Positions 10,363-18,399 of a DNA stretch of 64,000 nt are shown here, in pieces; position 1 is the stretch's first letter; each line of letters starts with the position of its first letter. The DNA comes from Planococcus citri. Its lineage: Eukaryota > Arthropoda > Insecta > Hemiptera > Pseudococcidae. The notes below the pieces were generated by a model. The model made no database searches. It saw nothing but the letters and a program-made list of their open reading frames with translations, and was not told the DNA's origin. The stretch spans positions 11,396,559 to 11,460,558 of the forward strand of contig NC_088680.1 in the NCBI RefSeq assembly GCF_950023065.1. Reading direction: 5' to 3'. Both the position numbers and the translations under genes were made by a program.

Positions 10363-10720
10363 TCTAGAAGAGCTGTAAAAGCCTTGTCTTTGCTGAAATC
10401 ATTGTCAATGTCTCGCTTTCTACCAAGTAGCAAAAAGTCTCGCCTTTCTTTTTTGTCGACAGTTTCTGAAAATTGTGTAGGTTTTTTCATTCAAAAAGTC
10501 TTTCTGTTTTTTCTCAGAAATTGCTAAAAAGCCCTTTCTCTTGTTGAAATTGTCAAAAGTCTCGTTATTGTCAGAAATTTCGAAAATTCTCAATTTTTTG
10601 CCCAAAGTTGCCCAAAAAATCATTTATTTATTTATTTATTTTTTTCAAGTGAAAGGTTGCAAAATATTTTTTGGTTCACTTCGGCAAAAATTGCGAAAAG
10701 ACACTTCTTTGGAAATTATT
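10363..10720 (+). repeat. Degenerate short-period repeat, right part
   Basis: This continues the TCTCGCTTT...CAGAAATT family seen at 8.69-9.43 kb. Examples are TGTCTCGCTTTCTACC (about 10,411), AAAAAGTCTCGCCTTTC (10,433) and AAAAGTCTCGTTATTGTCAG (10,554). A TTTA microsatellite lies at about 10,622-10,640. Confidence 0.5.
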
Positions 10721-10724
10721 AGGG

Positions 10725-11230
10725 TAGAGGCACCAAATATGGACCACCTTTTTTTGGAAGATTGCCACTTGAAAACTATAGGGGGTAGAAACTTTCACAA
10801 AGGGTTAAAATGTAGTTCCATCCTTCCACTAACACTGTACAAAACTTCAGGGGCAAAGGTCAACTTTAGGTATGTTTTTTTTATTGTTGAGTGACGAGTG
10901 TCAAAATGACGATTCGAAATTTTTGACGCCTAATATGGACCACCTATAACATTTTAAAATAAACATACTTTCACATTTTTCAAAACGTCATATTTATTAA
11001 ATTTGTAGAAATGAACAAAAAAACGTATTCTAAGCTGTGCAGGTTCATTTTGAATATTTTTTTTTTTAATTGTTGAATGACAAGTGTCAAAATGACAGTT
11101 CAAAATTTTGGACGCCTAATATGGACCACCTAAAGAATTTCAAAATAAACATATTTTTATGTTTCAAAACATCATATTTATCGGTAGAAAATGAACAAAA
11201 AAAGTAGGTATTTCAAGCATTTCCCTTTTC
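10725..11230 (+). repeat. Tandem repeat with about 186-bp period (AATATGGACCACCT family)
   Basis: TTGTTGAGTGACGAGTGTCA at 10,884 recurs as TTGTTGAATGACAAGTGTCA at 11,070. Each copy is followed by AAAATGAC, a GACGCCTAATATGGACCACC segment, TTTCAAAATAAACATA and GAAATGAACAAAAAAA. A partial third unit (CACCAAATATGGACCACC) starts at about 10,731. The 117-aa frame at 10,541-10,894 straddles this boundary and is not credible as a gene. Confidence 0.75.
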
Positions 11231-11640
11231 AGCGGCTGTAAGAAAATGATGAAAATGAGTAAAAAAATCAATATCACATGTGGTCCTTATTAGCGGACCT
11301 CATTAAAAAAAACTTTGCACCAAAAATTTCTGTTCATACCCTCATTTTTAGCAAAAACTGATCACTCCAGCAGAAACTATGTCCTTTTTTGATATTACTT
11401 ATACATTTAGGAAATTACACCACATATACAGTATGACACAAAAGTAGTGTTCGGTGGCATTTATTTCCAAGTGGAAAGAGCTAGAGAGATGAATGTAGCG
11501 GCGTTGAGTAGGGAAAAATAAGTGCTTTCAAAAGCAACCTTGAAAATTTCAGTCCCATGCACAGGGCGTCCACAAATTGAAAAACCGGTTTGGTCAAAAA
11601 ATTCAAACTGGTTTTTACTGGCGCAATGCATTCTGCACAC
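11231..11640. other. Spacer with no recognised gene
   Basis: Nothing supportable was found. The right part is covered by the C-terminal end of a 200-aa minus-strand frame whose body is translated satellite DNA. Confidence 0.4.
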
Positions 11641-12235
11641 TAAGGCGACAAAAACGTGACATGAATTTTTTGAAACCAGTTCGCTAATTCGCAACCGGTT
11701 AACAAAAAATACCCAAAAATTGTAGATAGAGAAAAAAGTTTGAAACAAAAGTTGAAGAGCGTGAAAAATTACACAATTTTGTATAATCACATTTTGAAAC
11801 CGGTTCATTGCTTTGCATTTCAAAACCAGTTTTCGACAATCACCTAAAAATTGAAGATAGAGAAAAATGCTTGAAATAAAAGTTGTAGAGCGTGAAAAAT
11901 TGAACCATTTTTGCTGATCAGATTTTGAAACCGGTTCATTAATTTGCAACCAGTTATCAAAATAACCTAAAAATTGGAGATCGAGAAAAAAGCTCGAAAC
12001 AAAAGTTGTGAGGGCGTGAAAAATTACACAATTCTGTTCAATAACATTTTGAAACCGGTTCATTGGTTGGCATTTAGCAACCAGTTTTTGACAATCACCT
12101 AAAAATTGAAGATAGAGAAAAATGCTTGAAATAAAAGTTGTAGAGCGTGAAAAATTGAACCAGTTTTGCTGATCGGATTTTGAAAATGGCTAATTAACTT
12201 ACAATCAGGTAACTTTTGATGGGTTGCTGCGATTT
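11641..12235 (+). repeat. ACCGGTT satellite with a 124 + 131 bp dimeric unit
   Basis: The anchor GAAACCGGTTCATT, or close variants, starts at 11,672, 11,796, 11,927, 12,051 and 12,182. Spacings are 124, 131, 124 and 131 bp, a regular 255-bp two-monomer unit. Each unit also contains a CACCTAAAAATTGAAGATAG box or variant, a GAGAAAAA(T/A)GCT box, and AAAAGTTG(T)AGAGCGTGAAA. The minus-strand frame 11,461-12,063 (200 aa) repeats a MNRFQNVI...CVIFHAL phrase and is a product of this periodicity. Confidence 0.85.
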
Positions 12236-12310
12236 AATGAACCGGTTTCAAAATTTTTCTCTATCTTCAATTTTTAGGTGACTGTCAAAAACCGGTTTCA
12301 AAATGCGATT
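12236..12310 (-). repeat. Inverted copy of the ACCGGTT satellite unit
   Basis: Read on the minus strand, this segment gives ATTTTGAAACCGGTTTTTGA, then CAGTCACCTAAAAATTGAAG and ATAGAGAAAAA, then TTTTGAAACCGGTTCATT. That is the same box order as the direct units. It ends the array head-to-head, so the terminal direct unit and this copy can form a hairpin. Confidence 0.8.
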
Positions 12311-12394
12311 AGACAAAATTGAGTCAATTCGTAGGCTATTCTAATTTGAAAAAAACATCTTGCGCAGTTCGCAAGATCAACCGACTTTGCTCTA

Positions 12395-13115
12395 AATAAC
12401 CCCCAGCAATTTACCAACATTTACCCCAGTAATTTACTAGACATTACCTCAAAATTTACCAATTTACCAAAATTTATGGAACTACTGAAATTTACCAATT
12501 TACCAAAATTTACCAATTTACCCAAATTTACCAATTTACCCAAATTTACCAATTTACCAAAATTTACCAATTTACCAAAATTTACCAATTTACCCAAATT
12601 TACCAATTTACCCAAATTTACCAAAATTTACCAATTTACCGAAAATAACCCCAGCAATTTACCAACATTTACCTCAGTAATTTACCAGATATTACCCATT
12701 AATTTATCTACCAATTTTCCAATTTTCCAAAAATTACCCCAGCAATTTACCAACATTTACCTCAGTAATTTACCAGACATTACCCCACTAATTTACCAAT
12801 TTTTAATCACCCCAGTAATTTACTTCCAAAGGTTGACACAAATTCAACAAAATATATTACCCCACTAATTTAACAATACCAAAAATTACCACAGCAATTT
12901 ACTAAAATTTACCAATTTACCAAAAATTACCCCAGTAATTTATCAAAATTTTCAACCAACTTTAGCGAAAAACTGAAAATTACCCCAGCAATTTACGGAA
13001 ATTTACCAATTGGAATACCAATTTACCAAAAATTACGCCATTAATTTACCAAAACAAATAAAATTACCCAAGCAATTTACCAAAATTTTCGACCAACTTT
13101 AATTACGAGTAATTC
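12395..13115 (+). repeat. AATTTACC minisatellite
   Basis: The core at 12,484-12,640 consists of near-perfect 15-17 bp units, (A)AATTTACCAATTTACC(C/A)A. The flanks hold longer variants built on CCCCAGCAATTTACCAACAT and CTCAGTAATTTACCAGACAT. The two frames through it (12,421-12,624 minus, repeating VNLGKL; 12,476-12,868 plus, repeating PKFTNL) run in opposite directions and are translations of the repeat. Confidence 0.9.
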
Positions 13116-13330
13116 ACCAAAAATAACTAATCATTTTATTTACTAAAAATTAATATTAATTCACCAAAAAAAAAATTATCAAAAGTTACTGGCTATTTAC
13201 CAAAAACTTAATGTTTTTTGTTAAAACAAAAATTACACTAGAAATTTTTGAAAAATTTTGATTTTTTGTGGCAAAAAAATTTTGGACAAATAAAATTAAC
13301 AAAAAAATCAACAAAAAAATTTCGCCTCTT
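13116..13330. other. AT-rich decay zone between minisatellite and tRNA-like sequence
   Basis: Degraded TTTACCAAAA-like units fade into A/T-rich sequence. The minus-strand frame at 13,186-13,371 reads through the tRNA-like element and is not a gene. Confidence 0.4.
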
Positions 13331-13402
13331 GACTCACGCGGGATTCGAACACCCGACCTCCGGTGCACCAATCCGCAACCTACACACCCTAACCACCCCG
13401 TC
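13331..13402 (-). other. tRNA-derived sequence (tRNA pseudogene or SINE head)
   Basis: On the minus strand this 72-nt segment begins GACGGGGTGGTTAGGGTG, whose TGGTTAGGGTG resembles a Pol III A box. It contains CCGGAGGTCGGG and ends with a B-box-like GTTCGAATCC inside GGG..TTCGAAT..CCC, then GTGAGTC. The outer GAC/GTC can pair as the acceptor start. The T arm has two extra bases, the rest of the acceptor pairs badly and no clean anticodon stem forms, so I do not call a functional tRNA. No diagnostic SINE body or tail is evident. The downstream minus-strand sequence is T-rich and could terminate Pol III. Confidence 0.5.
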
Positions 13403-13417
13403 TGTTTGTTGGGGGTG

Positions 13418-13506
13418 AGCCGTTTGCGAGATATAAGGGTTTACACAAATTTCAGCTTATCCATAACGTTGAAACACACTTAAACGTTCATATCTCGTAA
13501 ACGGCT
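13418..13506. repeat. Short inverted repeat, GCCGTTTRCGAGATAT arms
   Basis: AGCCGTTTGCGAGATATAAG (13,418-13,437) is inverted as CATATCTCGTAAACGGCT (13,489-13,506), with about 50 bases between. Similar 'tatctcgtaaacggctgaa' text is familiar to me from dispersed insect repeats, but I cannot name the element. Confidence 0.6.
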
Positions 13507-13634
13507 GAATCGATTTCGACCAAATTAAAAATTTCTCTAGTTCAGTATCAAAGCAATATTTTGCCATCATCAGTTTCGACTTAAAGTTCGGAGCTTTTGA
13601 GTTCAGCGTGACACAAATTTATACATAAATTGAT

Positions 13635-13649
13635 ATATACATACATACA

Positions 13650-13685
<36 letters not shown>

Positions 13686-13687
13686 TA
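13635..13687 (+). repeat. (ATAC)n / (AT)n microsatellite
   Basis: About eleven ATAC units run into ATATATATATA. The tract is directly 3' of the GCCGTTTACGAGATAT-containing segment and could be its 3' tail if that is a retroelement. Confidence 0.9.
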
Positions 13688-14744
13688 AACTTATCTCGTT
13701 TTGCGTCATACGTCTTATCGTGATCAGCACACTTCAATTCGTCAAGAAAACCCACCCCCACCCAAATCCTCAACCATCATGACAAATACAATACCGTACT
13801 TTTCCGTTTCACGGCAAAGTCGGTAAAATTGTGAAGTAATCTCCTTTTGATACGTTGTACAAAATACTTCAAAATAACTACCCTGAAAATTTCATACTGA
13901 TTAATTGGTTAATACTTATTGAATAATATCCTGTCAAGGTGTACTTACGAGTATAATGAATAAAATAATCAGTAACAATCAGAAGTGCAAACAATTATTT
14001 TTCTTCAGGAGTAAAAAATAAGTTTCAATCAATATTTAATTGACTTTTTAAATTTTTCAAATATGCTGCATTGCTGCTTCTGTTACCATAATATTAAAAC
14101 AAAATCAAGTAAAATTGGCGACAGCAGCTAGCAGAGACAACAAACATATTCTACAGTTTATTCAACTTGTTCAACAACAAAAAGACCATCAGTTACAGTA
14201 TCAACAATTTATCCATTGTACGAGGTGGTTACTGTCGTATTTTATACCATTCGACGTATGTATCTTACAACAACAAAAAGAATACAAATAAAGTAGTACG
14301 CGTACACTACATAGTAGAATAATACTGTCTACACGAGTCGTCGAAAACATCTCAATTTAAGAAGCTACACAAAACATCGAACATTGGTTTTGTTGTCGTT
14401 GCACACAGAAAAAAGAGAAGAGATCCTTTTGAAAAACGTGTAACTATACATCGTGATGTGGTGCTGCATTGCTGCCATTTTACAAAGACCAGAATAGACT
14501 GGAGGAAAAAAAATCCTCTATTATGGCGGCGATCCTTTGACTCTGAGCAACCGTCATCATCGTCAGCTCGGCGTGTGCTCCTTCGGGTGTTTCAGGCAGA
14601 ACTACATAGCTAGAGACAACAAGAAGGAAAAAAAATCGGCGGCGTTGATGTTGAAATATCTTTTGACACCGAGAGAAAGTTTTATAGGCTGTCAGGAGGA
14701 GAAATTTTCAAGCTGATTGTTTTCAACTTTTGAACGCATCATAT
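13688..14744. other. Unique-looking DNA left of the fold-back element
   Basis: There is no gene and no repeat I can support. The 14,500-14,650 part is GC-richer but has no long open frame. Confidence 0.4.
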
Positions 14745-15330
14745 TAGTCCGGCATAATTGCACCCCCCCCCCCCGCCGAACCTCCGGGACAACTTTTTTC
14801 TTAAAGGGGACATCCTAAGGAACATTTTAAAGCAAACTTGCCCAAAAAAAAGTTGGCCTTACTTACAAAATGGCAGCCATTTTGATTGACAGGTCAGCCG
14901 AAATCGCTGATTTTGCGTTCCAACTTAGGACTTGCACGAAATTTTTCAAACTTTACAAAAGTAAATCGAAAGATCATGCAAAAATTTATCACCTGTCAAA
15001 ATTTTAAATGCTAAAGTGCGTTTTTCGATTTTTCGTGAATTTTTGAAAATCCAATTTAGGCCAAAAATGAGGGAAAAAATCAAAATTTTACCGAATTGAC
15101 CACGAAAGCTGAAATTTGGGATACACCCTATTTTAAACACGCCAAATCGATTGGAAACGGTTTCAACCCATTTTGAGCAGTTCTAGAGCCTCCAGCAGAT
15201 TTTTGAAACTCGAAATTCCCACAAAATGCCATCAAATTGGAGTTGAAAAGCTAAAATTTATTCTAAAAACTAATTTCAATACGCCACGAAGTACTGCAGG
15301 TGAATTTCAAGTCGTTTTGGAGCCTCCATC
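14745..15330 (+). repeat. Left inverted arm of the fold-back element
   Basis: This arm matches the reverse complement of 17,793-18,399 from the tip to GTCGTTTTGGAGCCTCCA. It lacks 15-16 bases present near the tip of the right arm, between TAGTCCGGCAT and ATTG. It contains a C12 tract at 14,763-14,774. Confidence 0.85.
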
Positions 15331-15780
15331 GACTTTTTTGAAAATTACTGGAGCCTCCAGTAGATTTTTGAAACTTGCAATTTCCCAAAATTTCATCAAA
15401 TTGAAATGGAGAGTCGAAATTCATTCTGCAAACTAATTTAAATACGCTACGAAGTTGACTGCTAGTGGATTTCAAGTCGTTTTAGAGCCTCCAGCGACTT
15501 TTTGAAAGGTTGTATGGTGTTTTTTTTGGAAAATTGAAATTTCCTAAAAGTAGCTGGAAGCTTCAAAACCATTTGAAACCACTATGTAGTCTGCGAAGTA
15601 AATTTCAGCTTGCCAACTCCATATGAAAAATTAATGTTACGAAATTTCAAGTATCAAAAATCTACTGGAGACTCCAGTAATTTTCAAAAAAGTCACTGGA
15701 GGCTCTAAAATGACTTGAACCCACCTGAAGTCGTCTTCAGAGGGTGTTAAAATTGCAGTGTAGAGTAAATTCCCTATTGA
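15331..15780 (+). repeat. Extra GAGCCTCCAG subrepeats on the left side of the element
   Basis: GCCTCC anchors lie at 15,188, 15,322, 15,353 and 15,486, so units of about 133 bp from the inner arm have been reiterated on this side only. Near 15,480-15,720 the unit is also present in inverted orientation, with CAAGTCGTTTTAGAGCCTCC against GGAGGCTCTAAAATGACTTG, giving a nested hairpin. The 87-aa frame at 15,173-15,436 is translated subrepeat. Confidence 0.7.
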
Positions 15781-15944
15781 CAATTTGACTAGCAGAATGC
15801 TAGCATTAGTAGCACCAGCACCCACCTAGCATGAGTAGCAGGAAACTAGCATGATACTAGCGTTATGCTAGCAAAATGCCAGCTTATTACTAGCATGATA
15901 CAAACTAGCAAGAAGTATGTTAGCAATGAGCTAGCTACATGCTA

Positions 15945-16430
15945 GCAACATAACTACCGAATGAAGCTAGCATTTCCCGCTAGCAGAATTCTATCATATA
16001 TCTAGTATGAGATGAGCTAGCACAATGCATGCTAGCAATATGCTAGTTAAACCCTTGCCCCTTAATTACCAAGTGACGCTAGCAGTTCATACTAGCATGA
16101 TGCTATCATATCGCTAGCATGGGGTGAGCTAGCAAAATGTATGCGAGCAATGTGCTAGTCAAACCCTTGCCTCATAATTACCTAGTATAATGCCAGTTGT
16201 CCATGCTAGCATGATGCTATCATATTTGCTAATGTGAGATTATCTAGCAAAATGTATGCTAGGGATATGCTAGTTAAAATCCAGCACCATAATTATCGAG
16301 TGATCCCAGCAGCTCCTGCTAGCAAAATTCTACCATAATACTAGCCTGATATGAGCTAGCACAATGTATGCTAGCAACATGCTAGTTATATCCTAGCATC
16401 ATAATTACCGAGCGATGCTGGCAGTTTCTC
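15945..16430 (+). repeat. 113-bp tandem repeat within the GCTAGC core
   Basis: An AATTACC(G/A)AGTGA-like anchor occurs at about 15,951, 16,064, 16,176, 16,291 and 16,403, a spacing of 112-115 bp. Each unit carries the order anchor, CAG(T/C)T, CTAGCATGATGCTA, GAGCTAGCAAAATGTATGC and GTGCTAGTTA. A weaker unit is near 16,750. Confidence 0.8.
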
Positions 16431-17461
16431 CTAGCATAAAGCTACCATGTTGCTAACATGATATGAGCTAGTAAAAAGTACACTAGCCATACACTAGTTA
16501 ATCCTAGCAAAATAGTTATCTTATCAACAATTTTACTAGCAGAATGCTAGCATTAGTAGCAGAATACTAGCACGGTGCTAGCATGGAATCAACTAGCAGA
16601 TTACCAGTTAGAATGGTGTTAGCACTTAGCACTTTGCCAGCAGACATTTTATTGGAAAATTCATCCTAGCATAGAACTGGTATGATGCTAGCATGCGGTG
16701 AACTAGCAAAAGACAGGCCAGCAATTTGCTGGTTACATGCTAGCAGCTTAACCACCGAGTAAAGCTAGCAGTCACTACTAGCATATTGCTAGTGCATTGC
16801 TAGCACCCTGTAATGGTGCTAGCATGAGGTGAACTAGCAAAAGGCATGCTAGCAATCTGCTAGTTACATGCTAGAAATACAATCACAGGTAAACTTGCAC
16901 TAGTCTACTCCTAGCGCTATTCTAACTTTGGTAAAGCTAGCAGTCAAAGCACTAGCATGGTGCTGGATTTTTATTAAAAGATTTCTTATCCAGGTGCTAG
17001 CAGTCAAGTGCTAGCATAATGCTAGCAAATTGCTAGCGTTGTTCTTTATCATGATACACTTAACTTCTCTTAGATGAAGTATGTAGTCAAGTCGAATATA
17101 AGCTCAATACAGTTTCCTGATTAAATTAAGAAGAGTGAAGTTGGCAAACTAATCACTCAGTTTATACTAGCACAAAATGCTAGTGCAATGCTAGTTCTAA
17201 ACTAGCATTGTAGGGCAATTGCCCATTTTTGGATATTTTTGGGAAACGTACCATAATTAAAAATACCCTATTCTTTTATAAGAAAATTAATGCACTTCTA
17301 GCATTTACATATTATACACATGCTAGCATATGCTAGCAAAAAGCTAGCGAGATCATGCTAGCACCAGTAGCACCATTTTGAACACCTGCACTAGCATATC
17401 TGCTAGCAAACTGACGCTAGCATAATGCTAGCCCCCCTGCTAGAATTATGCCAATTGTATG

Positions 17462-17702
17462 CCAGCATATGCTAGAAATATGCTAGCATGACTATGCTAG
17501 CACCAATGGCACCATTTTGAACACCTGTACTAGCATATCTGCTAGCAAACCATCGCTAGCAAAATGCTAGAAAAATACTGCTAGCATGGTGCTAGTACCA
17601 TTTTCCTAGCATTGTGCTGGCAACAGTTTGCTAGCAGATATGCTAGGAAAAGGTGTTCAAAATGGTGCAACCAGTGCTAGCATAGTCATGCTAGCACTGT
17701 TG
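17462..17702. repeat. Nested hairpin at the right end of the GCTAGC core
   Basis: The segment from ATGCTAGCATGACTATGCTA through GCACCATTTTGAACACCTG to ATCTGCTAGCAAAC (about 17,472-17,556) is present inverted at about 17,625-17,700. There it reads GTTTGCTAGCAGATATGCTA, then GGTGTTCAAAATGGTGC, then GCTAGCATAGTCATGCTAGC. A direct copy of the ACCATTTTGAACACCTG box is also at about 17,370. Confidence 0.8.
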
Positions 17703-17792
17703 CTAGCATTCTGCCCCTTGAAATTGTTAATAGGGTTTCAGCTTTCCATCTCCATTTGATAAAATTTTGTGAAAATTTAAAGTTTCAAAAAG

Positions 17793-18399
17793 CAGCTGGA
17801 GGCTCCAAAACGACTTGAAATTCACCTGCAGTACCTACTATGTGGCGTATTGAAATTAGTTTTCAGAATAAATTTTAGCTTTTCAACTCCAATTTGATGG
17901 AATTTTGTGGGAATTTCGAGTTTCAAAAATCTGCTGGAGGCTCCAGAACTGCTCACAACGGGTTGAAACCGTTTCCAATCGATTTGGCATGTCGAAAATA
18001 GGGTATATCCCAAATTTCAGCTTTCTTGGTCAATTTGGTAAAATTTTGATTTTTCCCTCATTTTTGGCCTAAATTCGATTTTCAAAAATTCACCAAAAAT
18101 CGAAAAACGCACTTAAGCATTTGAAATTTCGACAGGTGATAAATTTTGGAAGATCTTTCGATTTACCTTTGTGAAGTTTGAAAAATTTCGTGCAAGTCCT
18201 AAGTTGGAACGCAAAATCAGCGATTTCGGCTGACCTGTCAATCAAAATGGCCGCCATTTTGTAAGTAAGGCCAACTTTTTTTTTGAGCAAGTTTGCTTTA
18301 AAATCTTCCTTAGGATGTCCCCTTTAAGAAAAAAGTTGTCCCGGAGGATCGGCCGGGGGGGGGGGGGTTCAATTACTCCTATTGTCATATGCCGGACTA
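17793..18399 (-). repeat. Right inverted arm of the fold-back element
   Basis: This arm is the reverse complement of the left arm. It has about 15 additional bases next to the tip and a G run of about 14 at about 18,354-18,367. The frames at 17,822-18,013 and 18,090-18,290 mirror frames in the left arm and are not genes. Confidence 0.85.

Larger units (their letters stand above)
15781..17715. repeat. GCTAGC-saturated core array
   Basis: My eye count gives about 44 copies of the 6-bp palindrome GCTAGC, plus many one-base variants such as ACTAGCA, GCTAGTA and CCAGCA, in about 1.9 kb. Chance would give less than one. The usual context is ATGCTAGCA or GAGCTAGCA. Spacing is irregular at about 15-60 bp. 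There is no open frame of note. The unmotifed gaps (17,050-17,160 and 17,215-17,300) look like inserted or unrelated sequence. Confidence 0.9.
14745..18399. mobile_element. 3.65-kb non-autonomous fold-back DNA transposon with GCTAGC-saturated core
   Basis: Two long inverted arms face each other: 14,745-15,330 and 17,793-18,399. Both begin at the outer tip with TAGTCCGGCAT, followed by a poly-C run (12 C on the left; about 14 G on the plus strand on the right). A conserved body follows, including TCCGGGACAACTTTTTTCTT, AAGTTGGCCTTACTTACAAA and TGATTGACAGGTCAGCCGAA. The arms agree at roughly 90% or better by eye. TAT borders both tips (14,742-14,744 and 18,400-18,402); this could be a 3-bp target duplication, or TA with the tip at GTCCGGC. 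No transposase or other protein-coding frame exists inside, so it must be mobilised in trans. Long arms with an internally repetitive middle recall fold-back elements such as Drosophila FB or Galileo, but I do not recognise the termini. Confidence 0.85.

Noticed and set aside
11461..12063. 200-aa minus-strand protein
   Set aside because: It repeats a MNRFQNVI...VIFHAL phrase with the 124/131-bp satellite period and is a translation of the repeat.
12421..12868. Repeat proteins VNLGKL (minus) and PKFTNL (plus)
   Set aside because: Both are readings of the AATTTACC minisatellite in opposite directions.
13331..13402. Functional tRNA gene
   Set aside because: The B-box region is good, but the T arm has two extra bases, the acceptor pairs only at its end and the anticodon arm is not convincing.
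14745..18399. Transposase gene within the fold-back element
   Set aside because: No frame longer than about 100 codons exists inside, and those present mirror each other in the two arms.
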